Positions 26,295 through 34,767 of a stretch of DNA of 64,000 nucleotides are shown piece after piece. Source of the DNA: an uncultured Saprospiraceae bacterium. Its GTDB lineage: Bacteria; Bacteroidota; Bacteroidia; Chitinophagales; Saprospiraceae. The translations under genes were made by a program, and so were the position numbers. The notes beneath the pieces were generated by a model, which ran no database searches, was not told where the DNA came from, and saw only the letters and a list, made by a program, of their open reading frames with translations. The DNA is taken from the NCBI GenBank assembly GCA_937921775.1, contig CAKZUK010000021.1, positions 20,591-84,590 on the forward strand, given 5' to 3'. Numbering within the stretch: the first letter of the stretch is position 1; each line of letters starts with the position of its first letter.

Positions 26295-27539
26295 TTGAGA
26301 AGAAAACTACACTTATCTATATCTTTACTTATTGCGCTCAGCAGCAGCTTGCTTGGACAAAATCTAATTCCAAACCCTAGTTTTGAAGATGTAAACGTAT
26401 GTTTTAAATACCATGAAGAATGCAGTCCTAAAGCTTGGCGCAACACAGTTTTAAAAAACTTTGCTTATCGCGAATATTTGGGAGAAGGAAAAAAAAGACG
26501 ACTCCCCGGCAAAGCACATCCCACTATCATCCCGCCCGACGGCAGTCGATTTGTTGCTGTTCGCATTTTCAACAAAATTAGAAAAAACGATCGTACATTT
26601 ATTCAGACACCTTTACTTTGTAAATTGGTAAAGGGGCAAAAGTACAAAGTTAGCTTCCAACTCTACTCCACTACTTACATGATTAGTGAATTGGGAATTG
26701 CTTTGGTAGACAGTATGCAAATTTTCAAAAAGAATGAGGCTGTTTTCAAAATTGATCCCAAAGTAAAAATCCGCTTTGATGAAAAAATAAAACGAAACAA
26801 GTGGCATACTTATTCATCAACTTTCGTGGCGGAAGGCAATGAGATAGGAATCATTATTGGAAATTTCAATACTGATGCACAAACCGAACTTAATACCATC
26901 GTAAAAGGAAAAGAAAAGAATTTACCGAAAGGTGCACACTATGTTTTAGATAATTTTTCATTGACTGCGATTGAGGTAGACAGTTCAGATCTTTGCGACT
27001 TGGAACAAAACAAAGCCTTCATCTATGCCGATTCTATTCGTCATATCATTTATGAAAAGGTACGAACGGTAGCACTCATCCCAATTCCTAAAACTGCTCC
27101 TATTGCTCCACCAATTATTGAAGCAACAATTCCGATGGAAGAAGAAATAGTTGATAAGGAGCCTCTCATGATTGGGGATCAAGAAATTAAGGTCAAAGAG
27201 GATTTCGTTTTTACGAATATCACTTTTGAGAATAACAAAGCTGTTTTGCAAAGCAGTGCCTTTCGACCTCTTGAAGCTATAGCACAATTTTTGGAGGAAC
27301 ATCCTAGATACAAACTGCAGATCACTGGACATACGGATAATATTGGTAGCAATAACTTTAACCAAGCTTTATCCGTACAAAGGTCCAGAGCTGTTGCTGA
27401 CTTTTTGATTCGCTCTGGCCTACAAGCAGATCGTCTACTTACTGGTGGGCGTGGTGAATTGGAGCCTATTGATTCAAATGATACGGCCTTGGGACGTGAA
27501 CAAAATCGACGTGTAGCGTTTCAATTAATTAATAAGTAA
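26295..27539 (+). CDS. OmpA-family protein with lectin-like N-terminal domain
   Basis: 414 residues. The start is TTG 26295, chosen because it alone provides the signal peptide (MRRKLHLSISLLIALSSSLL, ending GQ), and no upstream in-frame start exists. Residues 24-225 begin NLIPNPSFEDVN and look like a carbohydrate-binding jelly roll. A Pro/Ile-rich linker precedes an OmpA_C domain (about 305-414, ITGHTDNIG and LSVQRSRAVADFL). It is likely an outer-membrane or periplasmic protein that ties a glycan to peptidoglycan. It is paralogous to the first half of the 28065 protein. Confidence 0.82.
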   Translation: MRRKLHLSISLLIALSSSLLGQNLIPNPSFEDVNVCFKYHEECSPKAWRNTVLKNFAYREYLGEGKKRRLPGKAHPTIIPPDGSRFVAVRIFNKIRKNDRTFIQTPLLCKLVKGQKYKVSFQLYSTTYMISELGIALVDSMQIFKKNEAVFKIDPKVKIRFDEKIKRNKWHTYSSTFVAEGNEIGIIIGNFNTDAQTELNTIVKGKEKNLPKGAHYVLDNFSLTAIEVDSSDLCDLEQNKAFIYADSIRHIIYEKVRTVALIPIPKTAPIAPPIIEATIPMEEEIVDKEPLMIGDQEIKVKEDFVFTNITFENNKAVLQSSAFRPLEAIAQFLEEHPRYKLQITGHTDNIGSNNFNQALSVQRSRAVADFLIRSGLQADRLLTGGRGELEPIDSNDTALGREQNRRVAFQLINK

Positions 27540-27727
27540 ATGTCCAATGCTAAAACAGTCAAGGTGTAATTTTCACTTCCACTGAAATTAGCCGTGGCTA
27601 AATAACATAAGTTTCTTTATGTTTTGAAAGTAGAATTTTTGTTCAAATCGAGGCAGGCACGGAACCTGATAGCCTTACAGGTCGACCGAGAATTGATTTT
27701 GGCGTTCGGAACAAGATATAAATGTAA

Positions 27728-27846
27728 AATGTAAAACCGCAAAATGTAAAATGTAAAAGTTTGCCCGCGAACGCAAAAACACTTTGTTTGCTACGATTTT
27801 CGACCACTTTTACATTTTGACTTTTACATTTTGCGGGTTTACATTT
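27728..27846. repeat. Palindromic element, copy 2 (AAATGTAAAACCGCAAA arms)
   Basis: Left arm 27728-27760 and right arm 27806-27846 carry the same words as the copy at 4938-5033. The right arm has a CCGC/GCGG flank and an internal repeated AAAATGTAAAA block. The loop sequence differs completely between the copies, so the arms, not the loop, are conserved. Confidence 0.8.
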
Positions 27847-27979
27847 AAAAACTTTGCTTGAAGTGATGCAGTAAAAAATCCAGACAACTGAATTGCTGGT
27901 CACCCTGCTTAGCTATCAAGGTGAGTACAGAACGAAGAGTTGGATAAAAAGATCTTTTTCAAAATGTAATTAATTTTAT

Positions 27980-27995
27980 GTTACAGCGTACTAAG
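27980..27995. repeat. Dispersed 16-mer GTTACAGCGTACTAAG, second copy
   Basis: Identical to 14705-14720. It sits 70 nt before the ATG of the large OmpA fusion gene. Confidence 0.5.
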
Positions 27996-28064
27996 CATTA
28001 TTATCAAAAATTTGTTAATCCAAAACGATCTCTGTAATTTAAAGCTTCCAAGCAATTATCTATT

Positions 28065-30251
28065 ATGATCCGATTTCTGACCTTAGTTATTCTTTACAGT
28101 CTTTTCACCAATCCGGTAGAAGCTCAAAACCTTGTCAAAAATTCTAGTTTTGAATATTTTGATTATACTTCTCGTTTTCTAAATACCACCGGTCTCGACT
28201 TTGAGAAACAAGTAAAACATTGGACTGTCCCCAATCAAGCATCCACCGATTTGATCAGCCCTCGGATGAAAAATAAAAACATCACAACCATCCCTGCACA
28301 TACAGGTAAGAATATGGCGGGGATTGTTATCAATGGTGATTTCTGGGCTGAGTACTTGGCAATCAAATTGAAAAAGCCAATTAAAGCAGGAGTTAATTAT
28401 TATGTCGAATTCTGGATTGCGATGCCTCCCGTTTATTCCAAAAAGAAAATGAAAGCAACCAAGCTTAATGCAAACTTTGGAGTACGCTTCGGCGACAAGG
28501 TTTTTAATCTTGATAAAAAAATACTTCCTGGAAAACCACAGATTCATGCCACTACTGAAACGTTGATTGAACCAAAAAAATGGACGAAAATTTTTGGAAC
28601 TTATTCCGCTACTGAAGCTGCTGATTATTTATACATTGGCCAATTTTTGAATCCCGATATCGACCCTAATATTGTAATTGGGTATTTTTTCATTGACGAT
28701 GTATTTGTTGAACCCTTTAGTAGTACTGCTATTGATTTTGTGCCGAGTAGTTACTATCGAATTAAAGGATCAACGGCTTCCGTAATTATGGAGAATATTT
28801 ATTTTGAAACAGACAAGCACGATCTATTGCTTGATTCTGAAAAAGAACTGGATAAGTTGGTCAACATTATGAATAAAAATCCTTCCATCGCCATTGAAAT
28901 ATTAGGACATACAGACGATCAGGGAGATATAGATCACAATGCTTCCTTATCCGAAAATCGAGCAAAGACTGTTTATGATTATTTGGTTGCAGAAGGAATC
29001 CCACAAAAGCGATTGCGTAGCCAAGGAATGGGATATACCAAACCTGTGGCCAGCAATTCTACCGACGCAGGTCGTCAAAAGAATCGCCGTGTAGAGTTTA
29101 AAGTTAGTGGTGAGATTACTGCTGACAATTTACCGCAAGGACCAGGAGACGTGTATCGCTTTTCAAAAAATGCGGATAGTGCAAAACCTTTACAGCTTTC
29201 ATTTACCAATCCTAATGCCTTCAAAAACAATTGCATGGGTGAAAGCGGCGCACCAGATTTAGATCCAGATCAAAAAAGCTTGTTGGCTAAATGTAATCCT
29301 GTCAATGCAAAAAAACACATTCTTGAAAAAACGAAAGATCAGCAAACCGTCTTTTTTAATGAATACGCTTTGAATCCGCAGAATAGAATTTTCTTCATTA
29401 GCCTTTTGCAGGAACTCAAAGATCAGGGGTTTAATTATCTAGCACTCGATGCCCTTAGCGGAAAAGACAATCAACTTCAGGAGCGAGGCTATCCGGTTTT
29501 GAATAGTGGTTACCTTACGCGTGAACCAGTTTTTGGAGAACTAATTCGGACGGCTATTGATATGGGATTTGATTTATTATCCTTCAATCCTTCTAAAGTG
29601 GAGGTGAAAAAAGCGCAGCAAATTTTGGGAAAGAAATTTGGAGCAGAGGATGAAGGGATGGCTCGACGTTGGGCACAAGGCATGAATATTTATCGAATTC
29701 GTAAAAAATATCCGGATGCAAAAATACTTATCTACTCAAGTGAACCTATTCTTAATGAATCTGGCGATGAGACTGAAAGGTCTGCCGCCGCATGGTATAA
29801 AGCTTTATCCTCTAAAGATCCATTTACCATTGAGCAGTCTAGCATGACGGATAAATGTGAGTTGGCAAAGCATCCACTTTTCGCCTCAAGAGCTATAAAA
29901 GAACCGACCATATTTATGGCTAAAGTTGTGTCCAAAAAGGTATCCTTTAAAACAGGATCTACAGATTTACAAGTTTTCCATCCCGCCTACTCTACTATTT
30001 ATAATCGTCCCAATTGGATGACACAAACTAGAACTCCTTATCTGTTTAATCCAGATAAACATGGCATGGCTTATCCTTGTATGGTCTTAGCTTACAAGCC
30101 AGATGAAGATCCTGACTTTGCAGTACCTATTGATGTAGTCGAGTTTAAAGACAATGGTGAGAAGACGGCTTTAATGCTACCGAAAGGAGATTGGGTTTTG
30201 GTGATGACAGATTATACTAAGCATAAGAAGTTGGAGGTAGTGGTGAAGTAA
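28065..30251 (+). CDS. Three-part OmpA fusion: lectin-like, OmpA_C, EreA/ChaN-like
   Basis: 728 residues. Signal peptide (1-20, ending VEAQ). A lectin-like domain (22-220) begins NLVKNSSFEYFD and is related to that of the 26295 protein. OmpA_C (about 240-347) has LGHTDDQGD and NRAKTVYDYL. The C-terminal half (about 425-728) resembles the erythromycin-esterase/ChaN/TIKI-like superfamily (VFFNEYALNPQNR, GFNYLALDAL, RGYP..NSGYLTREPVFGELIR). The His expected after NEA in that family (NEAHH-type) is replaced by Tyr-Ala, and the later GH motif is also lost. Catalysis is therefore doubtful. OmpA call firm; C-terminal call tentative. Confidence 0.75.
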   Translation: MIRFLTLVILYSLFTNPVEAQNLVKNSSFEYFDYTSRFLNTTGLDFEKQVKHWTVPNQASTDLISPRMKNKNITTIPAHTGKNMAGIVINGDFWAEYLAIKLKKPIKAGVNYYVEFWIAMPPVYSKKKMKATKLNANFGVRFGDKVFNLDKKILPGKPQIHATTETLIEPKKWTKIFGTYSATEAADYLYIGQFLNPDIDPNIVIGYFFIDDVFVEPFSSTAIDFVPSSYYRIKGSTASVIMENIYFETDKHDLLLDSEKELDKLVNIMNKNPSIAIEILGHTDDQGDIDHNASLSENRAKTVYDYLVAEGIPQKRLRSQGMGYTKPVASNSTDAGRQKNRRVEFKVSGEITADNLPQGPGDVYRFSKNADSAKPLQLSFTNPNAFKNNCMGESGAPDLDPDQKSLLAKCNPVNAKKHILEKTKDQQTVFFNEYALNPQNRIFFISLLQELKDQGFNYLALDALSGKDNQLQERGYPVLNSGYLTREPVFGELIRTAIDMGFDLLSFNPSKVEVKKAQQILGKKFGAEDEGMARRWAQGMNIYRIRKKYPDAKILIYSSEPILNESGDETERSAAAWYKALSSKDPFTIEQSSMTDKCELAKHPLFASRAIKEPTIFMAKVVSKKVSFKTGSTDLQVFHPAYSTIYNRPNWMTQTRTPYLFNPDKHGMAYPCMVLAYKPDEDPDFAVPIDVVEFKDNGEKTALMLPKGDWVLVMTDYTKHKKLEVVVK

Positions 30252-30300
30252 GTCTTGGAGGAAATTAAGCTCTGAAAGAGTTAAGACTAAGCTAGGAAAA

Positions 30301-30356
30301 AAGGCTTGCAGCTCGCACGATTGAGGGCTCCGCATACTACCTGCCCTTCAAGCCTT
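30301..30356. terminator. Hairpin between convergent genes
   Basis: Stem AAGGCTTG (30301-30308) with CAAGCCTT (30349-30356), plus inner GGGC/GCCC pairs. It lies between genes ending at 30251 and 30378. Confidence 0.6.
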
Positions 30357-30377
30357 AAGTCCATTAATCCTTCAAAT

Positions 30378-30923
30378 TCAATTAAAACAATTCCCTTCTT
30401 GCGCACCAATGTTAGGATCAAAACCAGTTCCATCAAACTGAGTAGAAAACAAACAATCTTCTACATCCTCAGGAAAAGTCTCATCACAAAGAAACGCACA
30501 AACAGAACCTTCCAATTTCTGATTCATTCCATAGATGGTAAAAAATTCTAACTCATAGAAATAGACCCCTCCTACGATTGCTTCATTTCCAAAATGATTA
30601 ATCTTCCCATCCCAAGTGATATCATCAAAGTAAGCTGAAAAATTTATTCGAGAGAAAACAACCTCATCTTGCTGATCTCTAATTTCGAACTTTGGAATGA
30701 AATCTACATTAATACTTGTAATTCGAAATACATCATTCACCCCGTCCCCATTTGGTGTAAAAGCATTCGGAATAAAGACAGATGCGTTGTTAGTTACATA
30801 TTCTGTAGCTGCTATTTCACAACAGCCAGTGTATATACTAGGCCTTACAACCGGTTCATCTTCCTTACAGGCAAACAAACTTAAGGCGATAAAAATTAAT
30901 AAGTATAGGTGAGTACTTTTCAT
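30378..30923 (-). CDS. Small lipoprotein with CHU_C gliding-type domain
   Basis: 181 residues with lipobox LFAC (Cys19). The CHU_C/gliding-motility C-terminal pattern FIPNAFTPNGDGVNDVFR is at about 50-67, followed by WDGKINHFGNEAIVGGVYFYELEF. In large proteins this domain is the type B T9SS sorting signal. Here it makes up the mature lipoprotein and is followed by an extra Cys-containing tail, so it may be a surface module rather than a sorting tag. Function unknown. Confidence 0.8.
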   Translation of the reverse strand: MKSTHLYLLIFIALSLFACKEDEPVVRPSIYTGCCEIAATEYVTNNASVFIPNAFTPNGDGVNDVFRITSINVDFIPKFEIRDQQDEVVFSRINFSAYFDDITWDGKINHFGNEAIVGGVYFYELEFFTIYGMNQKLEGSVCAFLCDETFPEDVEDCLFSTQFDGTGFDPNIGAQEGNCFN

Positions 30924-31132
30924 AATTAATACGTTTGGGCTGCTTTTACAAATTCTACAAGCTTAATTCAACTTGTAAAAGAGCTATATTTTAAAACTTC
31001 TAGCAGAAAAATGGCTACATTTACATAAACGAAATATATCATTAAATGGTTGGGTCTCCAAAGGAGGCTTTCATATGAAATTAACCAAATCTCATAACAT
31101 CACCACCTTATTATCGCAAATTTATCACCGTC

Positions 31133-31585
31133 ATGAAAAAAATTCCCTTTCGGAAAATACTCCCCGCCTTATTCATAGTTTTTATTTTAATGCAGTTTTA
31201 TCGCATTGACAAAACCAATCCTCCTGTGGTGAAGGCTAATGATTTCTTACTTAACGAAAACGCACCAGCACCAATTGCAAGCATGATCAAAAATGCCTGC
31301 TATGATTGCCACTCTCATGAAACTGCATACCCTTGGTACACCAACGTAATGCCTTTCTCCTATTGGATCAAAGGTCACATCACTCATGGCCGTGAAAAAC
31401 TTAATTTTTCTACTTGGACGGAATATTCTCCAAAAAAGAAATCTCATAAACTAGAGGAATGTGCTGAAGTCGTTCGAGAAACAAGAATGCCGATGACTAC
31501 TTACCTAATTCCACATCCGGAAGCACGTATATCAAAAGAAGAACGGGAGACTTTGGCGAAGTGGTTTGAAAGTGTGCAGAAATAA
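31133..31585 (+). CDS. Haem-binding domain protein (CxxCH)
   Basis: 150 residues with an N-terminal hydrophobic anchor (about 9-24). A Haem_bd domain follows, with the c-type haem motif CYDCH (about 56-60) in NACYDCHSHET and conserved YPWY, MPFSYWIKGHI, EECAEVV and MPMTTYL. The distal Met/His candidates lie in the C-terminal half. Probably a periplasmic monohaem electron carrier or sensor; partner unknown. Confidence 0.88.
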   Translation: MKKIPFRKILPALFIVFILMQFYRIDKTNPPVVKANDFLLNENAPAPIASMIKNACYDCHSHETAYPWYTNVMPFSYWIKGHITHGREKLNFSTWTEYSPKKKSHKLEECAEVVRETRMPMTTYLIPHPEARISKEERETLAKWFESVQK

Positions 31586-31706
31586 AAGAAGCGCAAAGAC
31601 GGGAAATTCCCACTAAGACGAAATTCAAATTCACGTTTTATAAGTGAGATTCTGCTATTACTTAGCAAATTCCGTTTTCTTTCTATTCTCTATTAAAAAT
31701 TAAAGC

Positions 31707-32288
31707 ATGAAAAATGAAAACATTAAAATCAAAAGCACGGAGATACTTTCCGACAATTGGTATACGCTAAACAAAGTTACCTACGAATACAAAAACAAAC
31801 ATGGTGAATGGGAAACTCATTCCCGTGAGGCTTACGATCGAGGTAATGGCGCGACCATTCTTTTGTACAACAAAAATAATCGAACTGTTATTCTAACTCG
31901 TCAATTCAGATTACCGACTTATGTAAATGGTAACGAAAGCGGTATGCTGATCGAAACTTGTGCGGGCTTATTGGATAAAGACGAGCCAGAAGATTGCATT
32001 CGTAAAGAAACAGAGGAAGAGACAGGTTACAAAGTTTCCAACGTCACGAAGATCTTTGAATCTTATATGTCTCCAGGTTCTGTAACTGAAATTTTATTCT
32101 TCTTTGTCGCGGAGTACACCAAAGATATGAAGGTCAGTGAAGGTGGTGGATTGGAAGAAGAACAGGAAAATATTGAAGTTTTGGAATTGGATTTTGATGA
32201 AGCTTTCAATATGATTGCTAATGGTGAGATTCAAGATGGCAAGACGATTATCCTTTTGCAGCATGCTAAGATTCATGGGCTTGTCTAA
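31707..32288 (+). CDS. nudK: NudK-type Nudix hydrolase (GDP-mannose pyrophosphatase)
   Basis: 193 residues. The Nudix box [22 protein letters not shown] fits GX5EX7REUXEEXGU with Lys for the usual Arg. The N-terminal [17 protein letters not shown] and the late [16 protein letters not shown] are typical of the NudK/ADP-ribose subgroup. The likely reaction is hydrolysis of GDP-mannose or related nucleotide sugars. Exact substrate inferred. Confidence 0.85.
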   Translation: MKNENIKIKSTEILSDNWYTLNKVTYEYKNKHGEWETHSREAYDRGNGATILLYNKNNRTVILTRQFRLPTYVNGNESGMLIETCAGLLDKDEPEDCIRKETEEETGYKVSNVTKIFESYMSPGSVTEILFFFVAEYTKDMKVSEGGGLEEEQENIEVLELDFDEAFNMIANGEIQDGKTIILLQHAKIHGLV

Positions 32289-32339
32289 GGGACCAATGCC
32301 CTCAGTACACAGGGAGGCGTCTAATCCGTATTCAATCTT

Positions 32340-33728
32340 TTAATGCTTCACCAACTTACGACCAAAAAGTCGATCACCATCCATATTCAAAAAAAGTAAA
32401 GCATAAATACCACTTGGTAATTCACTTACATTGATTTCATTGAGACCAACGCAGAGCGTCATACCACGAACCAATCGCCCACTGGTATCACAAATATTGA
32501 GGACCATGGGAACATCCAAATCCCTACGTTCAACATAAAGGATGTTTTCTGTAGGGTTGGGATATATGAGGCATTGGTCATTTGTCATGACACTAGTTTG
32601 CGAAGCATCTCTTGGAGCAATTTCCCAAGCATCCAACATACACTCTGACAAGTTCTCCAATGCTGGTACTGCACCATCAAATAAACTAAATCCTTGGTCC
32701 CATTCCCAATAGCACCAAGGCATATCATTGCATTCCATAATAGCGCGAATAGCTTTGGTGTACCGACAGCGGCTATCATCATCCGCTTTATAGTACGAAC
32801 CAAACTCACCACAGAATACTGGACGCTTATTGACTTCAGACCATAGTTTCGCATCAGCGACCCAAGACCTTAAAGTATCCAGATTACCGTGCTTTGAATA
32901 ATCATTGTAAGAATTCTCTCCCCAAGTACCATTACTTCCCGCGTTCATATCTGGCATTTCATAACCGATATATGGATATGGAATTCCAGTTGTTGCCACT
33001 GGCGCTCCTACCCATTCAGCACCTTGATGTGTAAATAGGAATGGTTCATAATAATGAAAAGTATAAATAATGTTATCATCATCCAGAGGTATCAAATTAC
33101 TCAATCCAAAAACACTATTATAATCTCCTCCTCCAACAATAATTGTCTGATCTTCATCAAAAACTCGAAGTGAATCTACAATCGTCTCCAAGACATTTTG
33201 CCAATCAGCAAATTCAATATCATGTGGTTCATTATAAATTTCAAAAAATACTTTTTCAGGATCTCTGTCTCCATATCGTTCTATCACCTGTTTCCATATA
33301 GCTATAATCCGTTCTGTTTCATCCTCCAAGTTATTTTCCGAAAGGGAACCATGATGATACTCAATCAAGACATTAAAGCCAAGTACCTCCGACCAATCCA
33401 ATATAGAATCAAGCGCATCGAAATAATGTGGCATATCAATTTCATAAGGATACACACCATCTTCCCACACATCAAAACAAACAGGTAGACGCAAGGTGTT
33501 AATCCCCATCTCTTTCATTACTTCCAGGTCATGATGTTTTGAAGCAATAGAATTCATATTCAGGTAATCCATGAATCCATTCTCAACCGTACCGTTCCAA
33601 TAATTTTCTAACCAGGAGAGATTCATTCCTTTGCCAAAGGTATCGTGGCGATCCCAAGCTTTGCTTTGCGCAAAAGTCGTTTGCAACAAAAAGAATGAAA
33701 AAATGAGAAGGGAGAATTTCTTGCACAT
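32340..33728 (-). CDS. Secreted GH5 glycoside hydrolase with T9SS sorting domain
   Basis: 462 residues. The signal peptide (1-20, ending TFAQ) precedes a family 5 (cellulase) TIM barrel (about 28-375). The acid/base is Glu167 in IYNEPH and the nucleophile Glu308 in FCGEFG; INTLRLPV and HHGSL fit the fold. A T9SS type A sorting domain (about 388-462, YPNPTENILYVE...LVKH) follows. It acts outside the cell on a beta-glucan or mannan; the neighbouring genes give no hint. A strong hairpin lies directly upstream of the ATG. Confidence 0.92.
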   Translation of the reverse strand: MCKKFSLLIFSFFLLQTTFAQSKAWDRHDTFGKGMNLSWLENYWNGTVENGFMDYLNMNSIASKHHDLEVMKEMGINTLRLPVCFDVWEDGVYPYEIDMPHYFDALDSILDWSEVLGFNVLIEYHHGSLSENNLEDETERIIAIWKQVIERYGDRDPEKVFFEIYNEPHDIEFADWQNVLETIVDSLRVFDEDQTIIVGGGDYNSVFGLSNLIPLDDDNIIYTFHYYEPFLFTHQGAEWVGAPVATTGIPYPYIGYEMPDMNAGSNGTWGENSYNDYSKHGNLDTLRSWVADAKLWSEVNKRPVFCGEFGSYYKADDDSRCRYTKAIRAIMECNDMPWCYWEWDQGFSLFDGAVPALENLSECMLDAWEIAPRDASQTSVMTNDQCLIYPNPTENILYVERRDLDVPMVLNICDTSGRLVRGMTLCVGLNEINVSELPSGIYALLFLNMDGDRLFGRKLVKH

Positions 33729-33729
33729 A

Positions 33730-33794
33730 AAAAAAGGTTTTAACTAAAACGCACCTTTTGTATAATAAGCTATATTTTTGTTAAAACCTTTTTT
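33730..33794 (-). promoter_or_regulatory. Perfect hairpin directly before the GH5 start codon
   Basis: AAAAAAGGTTTTAAC (33730-33744) and GTTAAAACCTTTTTT (33780-33794) are perfect 15-nt complements with a 35-nt loop, ending one base before the ATG at 33728. In the GH5 mRNA the 3' arm ends in a U-run, so it resembles a terminator placed in the leader, i.e. a possible attenuator. Confidence 0.5.
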
Positions 33795-33963
33795 GCACTT
33801 GACTTCGAATTCCCTCAGTCGGCGTGCTCATTTTATTATGCCTGAAAGCTGTATAATTAGTCAGCGTCTAACGAAAAAAATCCGTCCTCATCCGCCTATC
33901 AGTTCAATCCGCGTTCCCATCATTAAAAGAGAGTCAGCTTGTCTGACCACATCCGTTCGACTC

Positions 33964-34767
33964 CTAGCCCATCTCTGCAACAGCAATCATCCGATCCTCT
34001 ACCTCATGTACCAACTCAACAAAACGTGGATCACGCTTAATCTGACGACCTCTAACAAATGGCAAGTCAACCTTAATATGCTCTACAAATCGCGAAGGAG
34101 CAGACTTCATAATATAAATATCATCTGCCAAATAAACTGCTTCAGAGATATCATGCGTAATAAAGACAATCGTTGGATGAAACTTATTCCAAATACTTGA
34201 TAGTAAATCCTGCATCTGCAAACGCGTCTTGACATCCAATGCGCCAAAAGGTTCGTCCATCAATAAAATTTCAGAGTTCGCAATAAGACTTCTCGCAATA
34301 GCTACACGCTGCAACTGTCCTCCCGACAAACTTGGATATTGCGCATACTTATGCTCATGACCAGCAAGACCAACCAACTCGATCAGTTCCATTGCTTTTT
34401 CGTCTCGTTCCTTTTTGGAAACACCTTGATAACGCAAAGCAAGTGAAACATTATCTAGTACCGTCATCCAAGGCATCGAACTGTATTGTTGGAATACCAT
34501 ACTCACTCGATTCTCCTTACCTACTGGTTTTCCTTTTACCAAAACTTTACCCGCAGTTGGTTCTTGCAATCCAGCGATATAGCGCAAAAGTGTTGATTTA
34601 CCGCAACCAGACATTCCAAGTATAACAATAAACTGCCCCTGAGCAGGTTTATCCTCAATCAAAAAGTCGAGGTCTTTGATGATCTCAACCTCTCCGTTAT
34701 TATAGGTCTGGCCTATTCCTCGAAGTTCAATTATATTAGAAAGGTCTGTATCTTTAAACTCAAGCAT
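33964..34767 (-). CDS. ABC transporter ATPase (SsuB/TauB type)
   Basis: 267 residues from ATG 34767, which overlaps the end of the permease by 8 nt. The frame also has a GTG at 34797, which would overlap it by 38 nt. Walker A GMSGCGKST, Q-loop VFQQYSSMPW, signature LSGGQLQRVAIARS, Walker B ILLMDEPFGALD and H-loop FITHD are intact. It energises the permease encoded just before it, as the last gene of a five-gene operon. SsuB/TauB relatives drive sulfonate, taurine or nitrate uptake; here the substrate is unknown because the binding protein is unusual. Confidence 0.9.
   Translation of the reverse strand: MLEFKDTDLSNIIELRGIGQTYNNGEVEIIKDLDFLIEDKPAQGQFIVILGMSGCGKSTLLRYIAGLQEPTAGKVLVKGKPVGKENRVSMVFQQYSSMPWMTVLDNVSLALRYQGVSKKERDEKAMELIELVGLAGHEHKYAQYPSLSGGQLQRVAIARSLIANSEILLMDEPFGALDVKTRLQMQDLLSSIWNKFHPTIVFITHDISEAVYLADDIYIMKSAPSRFVEHIKVDLPFVRGRQIKRDPRFVELVHEVEDRMIAVAEMG

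Larger units (their letters stand above)
27540..28064. other. 525-bp gene-free region with repeats
   Basis: No gene supported. It holds the second copy of the AAATGTAAAACCGC palindrome (27728-27846) and the dispersed 16-mer GTTACAGCGTACTAAG (27980-27995). Confidence 0.5.

Noticed and set aside
33778..34200. Plus-strand frame of 140 codons across the end of the ABC ATPase gene
   Set aside because: It overlaps the well-supported ATPase on the other strand and has no domain or plausible start context.
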